Of a DNA stretch of 64,000 nucleotides, positions 1-12,100 are shown piece after piece (the first letter of the stretch is position 1; each line of letters begins with the position of its first letter). The notes beneath the pieces are model-generated. The model did no database searches and had not been told where the DNA came from. It worked only from the letters and a program-made list of their open reading frames with translations. Position numbers and translations under genes: made by a program. Origin of the DNA: Brachypodium distachyon (Eukaryota; Streptophyta; Magnoliopsida; Poales; Poaceae); assembly GCF_000005505.3 (NCBI RefSeq), contig NC_016135.3, positions 1,388,001-1,452,000 on the forward strand. Reading direction: 5' to 3'.

Positions 1-1471
1 CCGGGCATTCCAAATGCCGGGCCCTTCTTCCAGATCTCTGGATCTGAGGTAGCCCTCAGGTGCGACATACCAATTGCCCATAAGTTGTTCTCCACAACAA
101 ACACAATAGGAAGCTTCCACAGCTGAGCCATGTTCAGGCACTCAAAGAATTGGCCGTTGTTACAGGTACCATCTCCGAAGAAGGCAAGTGTGACATCAAG
201 CCCATCAGGGCCAGACTGCTTGAGCACCTCATGGCGGTACTTAGCAGCAAAGGCAGCACCAGTGGCAACAGGAATGCCTTCTCCAATGAAGGCAAAACCT
301 CCAAGGAGGTTGTGGGGTTCAGAGAACATGTGCATGGAACCACCCTGTCCGCGGCAGCATCCAGTGGCCTTGCCAAAGAGCTCAGCCATGACAGAACGGG
401 CTGGGACACCCTTGGACAGTGCGTGGACATGGTCACGATATGTGCTAACAACACAGTCAGGTTGGTTGAGCAGCTTGATGAAGCCAGTGGATACAGCCTC
501 CTGGCCATTGTAAAGATGAACAAAACCAAACATCTTGCCTCGGTAGTACATTTGCGCACACATGTCCTCAAAGTTACGACCCAGAACCATGTCTTCGTAC
601 AGCTCTAATGCCTCTTCCCGTGTCACTGCCTGCAGTCAGTGAGATACATCGTTAAGAACACAGGGATCCTTAACTTGAGAAAACATTCAATTTTAAACAA
701 TTGAAACCTAAAATGTTCATGCACTAACATCACTACAGCTACATCGGTTCAAGCTATAGATCTCGAGAACAAAACAGTGATCCAGCACTGAAATTGCTAT
801 AAACAAATAGAGTAGATTTTGGCTGCTAACAAGTAGCCCTTTTTAACCAACGAATAAAATAAAGGCTCGTATGAGAGGATCAGTACGCTGAGAACTTTTA
901 TAGCAATTTGAAATCCTAAAGTGAACTTTTGAAGGGATGTGCTTGAATTACAGGAGAATCATCGTATGATATTCAGGCAGCTACTGGCTAGCATCGCAAG
1001 CAAGCATCTGAGTAATCCAACTACTGTAAAACCTCTAAGATGAAAAATTGCGAACGCTTTGTACTCGAACGAAACTGAACTGGGTGATGCAAGCCCCCTG
1101 CAACAAATCTGCAAACGGCAGTACCGAGGATCCAACCGCGCGAACGGAGTAGAACCGTAGAGCACCCTCCAAGATATGAATTTTCACACTATTTCTCGTA
1201 CTCGGGCAGCGGTCCTGCTGAGATCGCATTTTCGGGAGTGGAGAAGATAGGATTTTCTCACCGGGTGCGCGGCGGCGGCGGGCGCGGCCTTGTTCCCGGC
1301 GAGCACGTCGGAGGAGACGGCCAGGACGGAGCTCAGGCGCGGCGCCGGCCTGCGGCGGAGCGGCCTCATGGAGGCTGCCGCCGCGGCGGGGAAGGAGGGG
1401 GCCTTGTCCCCGCCGGATCTCGCGGCCACCGGCGCCAGGAACTTGGCGGCGGTGAAGGACGCGGCCGCCAT
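1..1471 (-). CDS. PDH-E1 ALPHA: Plastid pyruvate dehydrogenase E1 component subunit alpha (5' part)
   Basis: The product is the thiamine-diphosphate-dependent E1 alpha subunit of the chloroplast pyruvate dehydrogenase complex, which with E1 beta decarboxylates pyruvate to feed acetyl-CoA into fatty acid synthesis. Exon 1 is 1471-1262 (70 codons, ATG at 1471). It encodes an Ala/Arg/Ser-rich plastid transit peptide ending ...AAAAHP before the donor GTGAGA. Intron 1 is 1261-630 (acceptor CTGCAG). Exon 2 runs from 629 past the window edge and continues in phase with [17 protein letters not shown]. Visible motifs are [47 protein letters not shown] and the ThDP-binding [15 protein letters not shown]...ENN. 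The sequence stops inside ...KKGPAFGMP, so about 280 residues are visible and the C-terminal third is missing. The transit peptide and sequence type separate it from the mitochondrial paralogue. No lesion is seen. Confidence 0.95.
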
Positions 1472-2227
1472 CTCCTCTCCCTCACTCTGAGCTGCTCTCC
1501 CTCCTGCTTCCGCTTGCCCGTGTGGCGCTGACGCAGTGCTGCAGCAGCGGCAATGGGGGACGAGAGGTGGGGGGGCTGGGGAGGCGGAGTATAAAGAGAG
1601 GGGAAGAGAGGGGCGGAGAGAACGAGGAAGATGGAGGCTTGGGAGGGTCCGCCCCACGCTGGCGGCTCACGCTCACAGACACAGATTGATTTTTCTTGTT
1701 CATCCAACTACACACAAAATACCCAAGGAATTGACATTCTTCACTAGGAGGAGAATTCTTGTTGTACCAATGTCTAGCAGACTGGTTTTAATATCATTGG
1801 CATATTTGATGTGCTAGTTAAATACCATTCATGCATTGCTATGAGCATCTAACTGGTTGCTACTGAAATTGGAGCTCAAGCTCCTTGCAAGGTTGCATTG
1901 AGAGGAAAAATGAAAATTGGTGTGGGCCAAATCGTTGAAGCGTTAGATTAATTGTACTAAAGATTATTAGATCACGCTAAATTTAACCTGAAAATACCGA
2001 TATCAAATTAGAGTGTGAATTCAAAGATTGTATTGACGAATAGGTCGGGACTTGGGTTTGTTTGAATTTACTAGAGAATTTAAATGACCTAAAATATGAT
2101 TTTGAGTTCAACTATTTTAATAAAACATCATATGTGTGGTATTATTTAGATTGTAGTTGCACAAATATTTACTCTCAAGGTGAAAATGAGTGAGATGTGG
2201 TATTTTCAATATTTCAAAGATTGTTTG
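1472..2227. other. 5' leader and promoter of PDH-E1 alpha, then intergenic DNA up to the retrotransposon
   Basis: Bases 1472 to about 1700 are GC-rich purine/pyrimidine tracts consistent with the 5' leader and proximal promoter of the minus-strand PDH gene. No canonical TATA box in the right orientation was found. From about 1700 to 2227 the DNA is AT-rich without coding character. It ends abruptly at the LTR start (TGTTG at 2228). Confidence 0.5.
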
Positions 2228-3055
2228 TGTTGTTGTTCTAGAAAACAACAAGAGTAAGGAGTGACAATGCTCGATGGCACAAGTGCGAGAATATCATGTA
2301 GAGTGTGTACGCCGGCTTTATAGCGAAGGTCGACGTACACTTGGACAAGTTGACGCGTCGATATTTTTTGAATAGGTTCGGTCGACCATGCGGGTACGAC
2401 TTAGTCCTGTGTTAGGAGAGGCTTCGAGGGGGTCGTTAGCCGGGTGTTTGGGCCGAACTCGTCTTCCCAAATTACCTATGGCGAGAGATCTCTAGGGGCC
2501 GTCTCGGACTTGGGCCGAACTTGTCTTCCCAAGTAGTGAGGTTGGGATACCCTCGAGACTCTAACCCGATCCCTCTACTTCGAGTCGAAGTCCTACTAGA
2601 CGGCCCGGAACCTCGAAACTAGGCTTCTTAAGTCGCGTCCCCGAGGTCGAGTCGAGGCTAGGCTCGACCCAAACACTCGAGAGCGGGCTCCTTAGGTTGC
2701 TCTAGCCCTCTCCCCTTTGATCTTATTCCAATGGAGAGTGAATGATACATGCCCCCATGGGGGGTATTTACAGCCTAGGGGTCCATGACAAAAGACAATG
2801 GCTACCCTTGAGGGAGAGGGAAAGTGAGGGCAAACTGGTAAACTCATCCCTGCACCTTTCTTGGCCTCTACTCAAGCTCCTATTCTCCTTTGACCATGGC
2901 ATGAGAGGCTTGACTCGTTGACTCCTTTGACCGACGCCTAGTTGGCAAGGCTATGCCTTGTTGGCAAGTTGACCGGTTTTTGGGATTCGTTGACCTGGTC
3001 GCCGCCACGTAGGATTACGGCCCGGCCCATGTAAGGATTTTATTATATTACAACA
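2228..3055 (-). repeat. 3' LTR of the Tat-lineage element
   Basis: 828 bp, TGTTGTTGTT...TTACAACA, matching 14871-15698 along its full length. Because the element lies on the minus strand, this left copy is the 3' LTR. The position equivalent to the 5' LTR TATA box reads TGTAAA here (complement of 2767-2772), so its promoter is damaged. Confidence 0.93.
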
Positions 3056-3069
3056 GTAGCCCCCTTGAG
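3056..3069 (-). other. Polypurine tract before the 3' LTR
   Basis: Immediately inside the 3' LTR the minus strand reads CTCAAGGGGGCTAC and then the LTR starts. A purine run ending GGGGGCTAC is common in grass gypsy elements and marks the start of plus-strand DNA synthesis. Confidence 0.6.
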
Positions 3070-3159
3070 CGAGAGGCATCGGGAATGCCTTCGGGTCAAC
3101 TTCAACACCGATGCCATGCTGAGATTCTTCTTCCGACACCTGGATCGTAACTCTCCTTG

Positions 3160-3505
3160 GGACAAACCACCGGCTAGGTAGGTTTTGCGAAGAAACCAGA
3201 CCTAGGTGGGCTGCCTTGTGAGATACTTGTAGTTTTGGAAGTTTTCCTAGTAGACTTGAAACCTTCGAGACGTTGCGTTGGGGGAGCCACTGGCTAGGTA
3301 ACCTTCCTCGAGGAGGAAGATAGACCTAGGTGGGCTTGTTACACAAAACCGCACAAAACTTGTGGTTTTGTGAGTTTTGGCGCATCCAAGGGCTCCTGGG
3401 AATTTTCCTGCGGAAATTGAGGGCCTTAGAATCTTCGACGTGGAGAACCACTGGCTAGGCAAGTTTCTTGATGAGAAACCAAGCCCAGGTGGGTTCCCTT
3501 GCAAT
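3160..3505 (+). repeat. Three related stem-loops in the retrotransposon 3' spacer
   Basis: Three copies of a unit CCAC(C/T)GGCTAGG ... CC(T/C)AGGTGGG occur near 3167, 3287 and 3449. In each, the inner arms pair but differ in sequence between copies: GGTTT/AAACC, CTTCCTC/GAGGAAG and GTTTCT/AGAAAC. The outer arms (CCAC...CTAGG with CCTAGGTGG) also pair. Structure is kept while stem bases change. Confidence 0.65.
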
Positions 3506-3805
3506 GTTCCGCCGGTCGTGAAGTCTATTTCCGAAGAAACGGACACCTTCGGGACCTTCCTTCTGAATAGTCATGGCTACGAAGGCCTTTCTTGCAAAAT
3601 TCTGAGCTCGGAGGCTCTTCTACGGGTTTTTGGGAAGTTTGGAGGGCCTCGGTGTCAATCTTCAGAGCCGCAGGGGCTTTCCTATAAGTTTTAATCTTCC
3701 TGAGGGGCTGGGCGCGAATTTTGCATGAACGCGAGGGCCTGGCTGGAAATTCAAGAGTCCTGATGGGCTTTTTTATGGAAGTTCCCGAGCCGTGGGCTCC
3801 TCCCC
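3380..3805 (+). repeat. Degenerate 30-bp tandem repeats
   Basis: A short core GGGC(C/T)T recurs at about 3391, 3422, then 3584, 3613, 3645, 3675, 3706, 3736, 3766 and 3795, i.e. every 29-32 bases. It is followed by a variable T/A-rich stretch such as GGAAATTC or AAGTTTT. The repeats are too diverged to be a simple satellite but the phase is kept. Confidence 0.6.
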
Positions 3806-5489
3806 GCGCGCACGCGCTCTCGGTCCGCGGCGGCCTGGTGGGCTCTTCGGGCGTGCAGGCCAAGCCTGACAGGGCCGAGAGGGGCTCCCTTTTTTTTGCG
3901 CGAACTTGGGCCGCGGCTGGACCAGCCCAGCTGGGCTATCGTACCTGTTCGCGAGCTGAGCAGCCCGATCGGACGACATCTAGCCCCCCGATGCCCTAGA
4001 TCGGACGACTGCCAGTTGGCTTCTTCCTTCTTATGAGCCAGAAAGGTGGTGGTCCTCCTTTCCTCTTTCGTAGGGGGGCAGGGCTGCCAGGAATGATGCC
4101 GGCGACCACGGGGGCTCGGCCAGGACGGCGCGGACCAGTCTTGGGCGACCAAACGACCACCTCATGCCCCCTCCTTTGCTTCCTTTTTGCTTTTCCTCCT
4201 TTCATTTTTGTCTTGGCATTGGACAGAGCCTGTCCCCAAGCCGGCGACGTGTCGATCCTTGGGTGGTCGGACCCGGACGCCGAGGGGGGGCCATTGGCCT
4301 ATAAAATGGAGCCGTGGGAGGCTTGGGAGACTACGCCCACTCCCGTTTCCTCCCCTTCCGGTGCTGAAGACGAGCTCGGCGGCACCCGAAGGACGGGACG
4401 GGACCGGTGGCGACTAGGAGCTCCTTGGCAGCGCGTAGCCCGTCCAGGAGGTCGCCTAGCCTGCCGCAGGTGCTGAAAATTGTTAGAGCTTCGTGGGGGT
4501 CAAGATTCCGCCGGGCGCAGGGCTTTGAACGTTGTCGGTGCTACTTGCAGTTCGAGCCGCGTCGCAGTGGTGCACGAGTGCTCCTGTGTCCTTGTCGGGT
4601 TGAGCTGTGGCCGCGGTTTCCTTCTTGCCATCGTAGGACACCGTTAGTGTGGGCCTCGATGAGTCGCGGACCGGGTATTAGGGAGGCGAAGGCCGCGGTC
4701 GTTCCATCAAACACCTTGCGGGCACGTCATGAGCGCACGGCTGGGGAGCCGCGAGCGCCGCGTCGGGGTGCATTCCATGAGCGGTGGTCGTGGTGATGGC
4801 GCGTGTGGGCGCGGCCACGACGCCGACAGGCCGTCATGGCACCGGGACCGTCGGGGGCACGTCCAGGACGCGCACGGGGCACGTGGCACAGGGCACGCTG
4901 GGCGCGGCCAGGGAGCGCAAGGCTCACGCCGCTGGGCACGCGGGACGCGGTGCGTGCGCGGTGAGGGCGCGTGAGGTGCAGGGCGACAATGTTAGGGATG
5001 TGCCAGTCGTGGTCGGGTCGAACACCGAGGGCAACGTGGGCGAGGGGTCGCGTCGGCGCCCGGGGAGTGCAGCTGGGGCAAGCTCGGGGCGCCCGGTCGT
5101 TCGGTCGAACACCTCGTGTGTCGCCATCAGGCTTCTCCCTTCCTTCCTCTCCTTTTTTTTGAGCTGGGCTGTCGGTAGAGTTAGGGGGCATCGGGCCTTA
5201 TCCTTGTGCCGACAGAGCGCGGGCTGGCGGGGGGACTGGGCTCCCCCTATCCTTCTGTCCCTGCATGGGCCGACAGCTGGGAGCGGGGCCATGGGCCCAT
5301 TCTCTTTTACACGAGTGGGCCGAAGAGGAGCCAGGCCGCGGGAGGGCGTGGCGCCCTGCCCTTTCTTCCTTTTTTTTAAAGCTTGGTTGTAAGCCGTGAC
5401 GTTAGTCGGTTGTAGATTTTCCATAGCTGCTCCTTTCGGAAATTTCTTGCAACTTGTACTAATCTCCTTCTCGTCTTTTTGTAGGTGAG
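3806..5489 (+). other. GC-rich leader/spacer of the retrotransposon, no convincing gene
   Basis: Very GC-rich spacer between the repeat arrays and the antisense coding exon. It contains many overlapping open frames of biased composition (Arg/Gly/Ala/Pro) in all frames, which I regard as composition artefacts. It probably contains the untranslated leader and leader intron of the antisense transcript starting after 4306. Confidence 0.45.
4300..4306 (+). promoter_or_regulatory. TATA box for the antisense gene of the retrotransposon
   Basis: TATAAAA at 4300-4306 in the context ATTGGCCTATAAAATGGAG, with an inverted CCAAT (ATTGG, 4293-4297) directly upstream. It lies about 1.2 kb before the first antisense coding exon (5490). 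A TTTTTGTAG|GTGAG acceptor just before that ATG suggests a spliced leader. This is a promoter by pattern only. Confidence 0.5.
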
Positions 5490-7919
5490 ATGGCGGGATC
5501 CGACTTGAAGCGTCGCGATGGCGTCGGCGGGAGTGTCGAGAGGGAGGCCTCCCACGGGAGCGAGGCCGAGGTGCGGGCGCCGGGGGGCAAGCCACGGAGA
5601 TCGAAGAAAGTCACATGCCGGGAGAGAGGACCTCGGCCCGAGCCGTATCCGGCCGCGCCGGGACGGATTCCCGACATCCTTCCGGCGTCGGTGACGACCG
5701 AGAAGGACTTGTCGGACCTTGTGGAGGCGGGCTACTTCCGCAAGGGTCTTGCCTCGCTTCCTGACGAGGGTGAGCTTTGACTGGAGCCGTAGAGGCGTCG
5801 CGGGGACATCGTCGTGTTCACCAGCTGGTTTCACGCCGGACTGTGCCTGCCCGTACACCCGTTCCTGCTGGAGTTCCTGGATACCTATGGCATCGAGTTG
5901 GCGTTGTTGCTTCCTTTGGCGATCTAGCGTCTGAACGTGTTCAGGTGGCTTTGTGAGACCGCCTTGTGGGAGCTTCTGACCATAAGGTTGTTCTTGTTGC
6001 TGTTCACCGTCCACGTGGAGGAGCGCCGCACCCCCGACGAGAGTACTTGGAGTGCCTTTGGGTCGGTCGCCGTGAGGCTCCGTCTCGGCTTCCACGACAA
6101 GTTCCCCTGATGGCGGCCAAGAGCGCGGGGCGTTTGTTCAACGGGTGGGACTCGCAGTGGTTCTTCCTCGACGTTTATGAGACGAGCTTCCGTCACTCCG
6201 GTAGGCTCCCTCGACACTCTGGGCCTGGGGGGCTTCGGGATGTCGTCCGTTCCATTGGCACGTCCTTGGTCGAGGAGTGGGAGCTTGCCGGGATCAAGTC
6301 GGCTCGTTCGGAGCGTAGCTTCCATGACCTTCTGGAGGAGATGGTGATGGCGGGCCGCTTCATGATGAGGGCGTGACCCTTGGTTTTTCGTCACCCACGC
6401 CGCGCGGCTAAGCGTGAGTTTCGTGATACTTGAGTCGTTGCTTCAAGTATTCTTGTTTGCTTGACACTAACCCTGGCTAGTGCTTGTGCTTGTTTTTCAG
6501 CGGCTTTCTCTCGAGAGAAGGCGGCCGAGTGGGCTTCCTAGATGGTCGGGGCGTACAACTCGGTGGAGCATCGGGCTTACGTCGATACCATCAGCGAGGG
6601 AGGATGTCACAACGTCGTGGCGGCGTGCTTCGACGACTCGGTACCGATGCGCCCGGATCCCAAGTACGGGATGCTCATCAAGGCCGGCGAGTGGTACTCT
6701 CGTCTTGCGACTCCGTCGATGATCATCGTGGGTTCTCACCTTATAGATACTTGTGGGAAGGTGAAGCCTCAAGTTGTACTTGGGTTGGGTGTGCCAGCGG
6801 CCCCAATGCCCAAGATCCCTTGTCCTCCGAGTTCACGCAAGAGGAAGGTTCCTTCTCCTGACCTTGCCGACGTGGCTGAGTCGAGGTCTCCTTTGAGAGA
6901 GTCCATGGACATGCACCTAGCCGGGAAGATCGACATTGAGAAAATCCTGCCTCCGTCGCCTCACGAGCGTGCGGTTTTCGCCTAGAGGACTGGGCTTCAA
7001 CTTGTGGTGGATACCTCCTCGAAAGCCAGCGACGTGGGTGTTCCGGTGTTCTCTTTGGCTCATGGGCCTGTCGAGGAGGAGCTTCCTGCCACCGGTGAGT
7101 GCGCTCGTGTTGAGCGTTTTAATTCCCTTTCGGGAATGTTCTCACGGGGTTTTCTTGTCTTGTTTCAGGTACGGGGCCTGCGGCGCCTGATGCTCCCGAG
7201 GCCGAGCCCCCGATTCCGGAGGAGGGAGAGGTGCTTCCGAGGACCGAGGGAGGAGTGAGAGACACGCTCGAGGCGTTGGAGCTTGTAAGTCCGCTTTCCT
7301 CGTCTCCCTTCTTGCTAGGTCCATTTTGTCGGTCAGCGCTCATGATTTCTTTTCCTTTGCCAGGTGAGAGGCTTGGTCGAGGCCGTGGGCACTCCGCTCT
7401 CAAGGCTCAGGTTGGGGTGCTTTCGGCGGCCTTGGACGCCGAGACCTTGAAGACTACCCTTGCCCTGAGTGAGTTGGCTTCGGAGAGGGCACGGCGGCAG
7501 GCGGAGCGTGCAGCCATGGAGGCAAGGGCTCACGTTGCCGAGGAGGGCCAGAAGGATGCGATCACGAAGACCCGTCGTGCCGAGGAGGACTTGGTGGTGG
7601 CCAGCCTCAACGTGGAGCACGCTCGAGCGGAGGTCGCCTCCCTCAAGGCGGAGTCGGAGGACGCCTGGTTCGGACGGGTGTTCGCCCCTCGTGCTCACGC
7701 CCCCTCGGATAGCCGTCCGGAGGTGGTCTCGCTCCTGCTCGCCCAGGCTTCGGAGATTCGAGAGATGGTACTCTGTTTGAAGGGCTCTCCTCAGCCGGAT
7801 CTTCCCCCGTGTCGTACGACGGATGAGGCGGGTAGGGTGCCTTCTGAGTACGGGTGCTCGACTTGTTTCGTCGACAGTCGCATCTGTCCTGGACGGCGAT
7901 GCCGGGACGAGTGGACTTG
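5490..7919 (+). pseudogene. Antisense accessory gene of the retrotransposon (gypsy-type transposon / Transposase_28-like), broken
   Basis: On the strand opposite gag-pol, an exon starts MAGSDLKRRDG at 5490. A second segment (about 5797-6110) reads DIVVFTSWFHAGLCLPVHPF and YGIELALLLP, followed by MAAKSAGRLFNGWDSQWFF (6110 onward). This is the pattern of the plant family annotated 'putative gypsy type transposon' (PF04195). Later segments at 6542-6985 and about 7231-7919 encode a Ser/Pro-rich linker and an Ala/Glu-rich coiled coil (LSELASERARRQAERAAME). The pieces are separated by intron-like gaps (for example TTTTTCAG before 6500 and TTTCAG near 7170) and by damage: a TAG at 5925-5927 where Gln would fit, and a frame change near 6100. 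Its role is unknown. Some Tat elements carry similar antisense genes. Confidence 0.65.
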
Positions 7920-9164
7920 AGGCTGAGATGACTCACGGGGCGAAGAAGTTTCTGGCGGACTAGGGAGCTCCTCTTCGCGCTCTGGCTCGACGCTTCGTGC
8001 GTTGCCTTGAGCCCGCTCTTTAGGAGAGCGACGGTGGGGCTTGAGTCTTGTTGCCTTTCGAGGCGACAAGGTACCCCAGCTGCATACTTATGCGATGTTG
8101 CATATCCACTTATGACCCGCATGTTCTAGGCTTAGACATAAAGGTTGTAAGGCAGCTTTTTTGATGTGTTTCATGCTTTGCTATGTAGTCAACATTGTCG
8201 AAAAGGTCAACTTAGCTCGGCATGTATTTTCTTATGTTTTCACCATGTAGTCAACATTATCGGAAATGCTAACTTCTCAACATGTGTCCTTTGGAGTACT
8301 ATATTTCCTTCTTATGAAGTACTATATTTCCTCAGCTTATACAGCTCGCGATCGTTCGCTATGATCTCACTTTTGCGTAATCAATTGCTGTCGCCGTTGG
8401 GATACGACTCGGCTTCGGTGCCTTAGGCCATGGTTACGAGCCATGGATCCTAATACCCTTGTGGGGGTCGCTATCGATACGCCGATAGTGATCTGGACGT
8501 TTCGACCTGCCGTTTGGGGAAATTCATGCGGATTTTTCCCTCTTCGGACTTCAGGAAGCTATGCTTTCCCGCGATTATTATGGAGCCTGAACTTGGTTAC
8601 TATCATGCAGGCCCGTGCGCGACGTCTCGCACGCGGGTAGCATGGTTCTCCGAGGTAAGTAAGCTCATGCATAACTCGCTTATTTGCGGTTCTCCTTAAA
8701 TGCGTTTTAAGGAGCTTCCGTCCTCGGGAGACTTGGTTCTACTTGGCGGATGGTCTCGAGGCGCGCTAGGATCCACCAAGGAACGGGTCGCTGGTAGCGA
8801 CTTATGTCCGAAGACATTTGTAGGTGACGCCTGGGCCAACGTAGGCCTTTCGGCGTCCCTTGGTGACCAGCACTAGGGCAGCGACTCGGTTTTTGGGATC
8901 GTCCCTTTGCGACATTGCCGCTCGACAGGGTTCTCCGTTTACGACGGTGGGTCGTATGAGTGTCTCGTGTCACTCTTATCAAGGACTCGTTTTATTGATC
9001 CCTCGCTTGCTTGTCTTAAGGTATGGCCCGATGGGCACATACAAGCCTTATGTAGACGTGGCCTTGTTGGCGCTTACGATCCCCCGAAGTTTCGTAGGGG
9101 AGTGGCCGGTTCGGCGCTGATAGTCTTCTTTTGGGAGCGGGAGGGTCGTCTTTGAAGTTCCTCC
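7920..9164. other. Retrotransposon spacer between the antisense gene and the end of pol
   Basis: The two opposing genes converge here: antisense coding ends at about 7919 (+) and pol ends at 9165 (-). The sequence contains a short duplicated phrase (tgtagtcaacatt at about 8186 and 8247, and actatatttcctt at about 8299 and 8321) but no coding region I can support. It may hold the 3' ends of both transcripts. Confidence 0.5.
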
Positions 9165-12100
9165 TTAGGCGTAGAAACGCCGGAGTTTGTCGCCATTCCA
9201 GGCATGGATGAGGTTTTTGCCTTCCATGTTCTCGAGGTGGTATGCACCATTGCCCAATACCGAGGCGATGCGGTATGGTCCTTCCCATTTAGGGTCGAGC
9301 TTGCGCTGCAGTTTTGGCTCGACGTTCTTTTTCAGCACAAGGTCTCCTTGGGAGAAAGCTCGCTCCCGCACCCTCGTGTTGTAGAAGCGTGCGGCCCTCT
9401 ACTCGTAGATGGCATGCCTCATGAGGGCTTTGTCACGAGTTTCTTCCACAAGATCGATGGCCGTCCTATGATGCTCTTCATTTTCGATGAAGGTGAGTGG
9501 AGTAGCTTCTTGGAGTCTTTCGACCCGAGGTGAGCGGAACTCTACCTCGGCGGGAAGAACTGCTTCGGTGCCATATACCAAAGAGAATGGTGTTCGGCCC
9601 GTGGAACGGCTTACGGAGGTGCGTATGCTCCAAACCACGGTGGCGAGTTCGTCCCCCCATGCTCCCCTTGCCTTGCTGGCCGTGTGTTCTACCCTTCGAC
9701 GGAGTCCTTGGAGGATTAGTCCATTGGCTCTTTCGCATGCGCCGTTGCTCTTGGGTAGGCCACGGATGCGAAGTGCAGCTTGATCTCGAGGCATTCATAG
9801 AATTTGATGAATTCAGCACAGTCGAACTGTTTGCCGTTGTCCACGGTTAGCTCTCGTGGGACACCATATCGACATATGATGTTTTCCCAGAAAAAATTCT
9901 GGATGGCCTGTGACGTGATCTTGCCGAGTGGCGCAGCTTCTACCATTTGGAGAAATAATCAATCTTCACCACGAGGTACATGTAGGCCCCGATGCATGCG
10001 GGGAAAGGCTCGAGAAGGTCCATTCCCCAGCGTGCAAATGGCCAAGTTATTGGGATATTTTTTCAGGGTCGTCACCGGCGCGTGGATTGACTTAGCCATT
10101 TTTTGGCAAGCTTCGCATCTTCGCAATATTGTGATTGCGTCTTGCACCATGGTGGACCAATAGAATCCCTGTCGTAAAGCCTTCGCCGCGGTGGCTCTTG
10201 GCGCAGGATGATGGCCGCACACTCCGGAGTGGATCTCTTGGAGGAGCTCAGCCCCCTTGTCGGGGGTTATGCACTTGAGTAGCGCGGCCAAACCCTTCTT
10301 GTAAAGGATGCCGTCGAAGAGGATGTACATTTTTGCTTTTGCAAGCAGAGTTTTGGCGCTTGGGCCTTCCGCCTCCTCATCCACCTCTCCTTTCAAGGCG
10401 CGGATAATCGGCGTCATCCAAGAGGGTGGATTGTCGATGACCATGCTGGTCTTCGAAGTTTCGTCAGAGTCATCGGCTTCTTCTTCTATGGATGGGGCAC
10501 GGATCACCTCGAAGAATGCGCCGGGTGGCAGCGGTTCCTTGGAACCGGCCGTTCGGGCCAATCTGTCGGCGTGGTGATTTTCTCCTCGTGGGATGCGTCG
10601 CGCCTCCATGCCTAGGAAGTACCGTTCCATCTTGCGAACTTCTTCAATATACTTCTTTATCCTTTCATGAAGGCATTGATATGACTTGTCCATTTGGTTT
10701 ATCACCATCTAGGAGTCACTTTGGATGAGAATGCGTCGAACACCCATGGCCTTACCCAACCGGAGTCCGAGAAGGAGTGCTTCGTACTCCGCCATGTTGT
10801 TGGTTGCGTTGAAGTTGAGGTGGGCGGCGTACTCCAAGATCTTCCCTTCGGAGCTAACGAGTACGACTCCAGCACCAGCACCGTTGAGGCGCTTGGAGCC
10901 ATCGAACCTCATTATCCAATGTGGTTCGGGGGGCCCGGCCTTGGGCGATGTCTCTTCGGGCGGGGCTAACGGCGCATGCCACTCGGCCACGAAGTCGGCG
11001 AGGACCTGAGATTTTATAGCTGTTCTCGCGGTGAGCTCCAGCGAGAAGGGAGCCAGTTCCGTTGCCCATTTGGCGATTCTCCCGGTGGCTTTCTTGTTGC
11101 CGAAGACTTCTTTGAGTGGGAACGCCGTCGGCACCATGATGGTGTGGCCCATGAAGTAATGACAGAGCTTTCGAGAGGCCATGAAGAGGGCGTACGCGAT
11201 CTTTTGCGATCTGGGTGTATCGACCCTTCGCTCCTCCCAAAGCTTCGCTCACATAGTACATCAGGCGTTGTGACCCATCTTCTTCCTTCACGAGGGCTGC
11301 ACTTATGGCGACCGGAGTCGCGGCGAGGTACAGGAGCAAAGGTTCTCCCCACTTCGGGCTCGTGAGGAGTGGAGGAGTCGACAAATAGGTTTTGAGTTCC
11401 TCGAAGGCCCTTTGAGATTCGTCGGTCCACTCAAAGTTGTTGAGGCTCTTCAGGACTTTGAAAAAAAGGAAGACACTTCTCGGCTGATCGGGCGACGAAT
11501 CGTCCTAATGCCACCATCCTCCCTGCTAGGCGTTGTACATCTTTGACGGAGCGAGGAGGCTTCATCTCTAGGATGGCCCGGATTTTTTCCGGGTTGGCCT
11601 CAATCCCCCGTTGGGAGACGAGGAAACCCAAGAGTTTTCCTCCTCGAACTCCGAACACGCACTTCTCGGGATTGAGCTTCATGCCATATTTGCGGAGGTT
11701 GTTGAAGGTTTCTTGCAAGTCTTCGGGATGGGTATTCGCCACTTGACTTTTGATGACGGCGTCATCAACATAGACTTCGGCGTTTCTCCCCAATTGCTCT
11801 TTGAGGATGAGGCTGACGAGGCATTGGAATGTCGCACCGGCGTTCCTTAAACCAAAAGGCATTCTGCGATAGCAGAAGGTGCCAATGGGAGTGATGAAGC
11901 TGGTCTTCTCCTCGTCTTCCTTGGCCATGTGGACTTGGTGATACCCTAAATAGGCGTTCAAGAAGCTCAACTTTTCGCATCCCGCCGTGGAGTCGACTAG
12001 CTGGTCGATCCGCGGGAGAGGGTAATCGTCCTTGGGACACACCTTATTCAAATCGGTGAAGTCGACACACATCCACCACTTGCTGCTGGTTTTCTTCACC

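Noticed and set aside
5376..6095. 239-codon minus-strand frame opposite the retrotransposon antisense gene
   Set aside because: The plus strand shows recognisable family motifs there. The minus frame has no domain and does not belong to pol.
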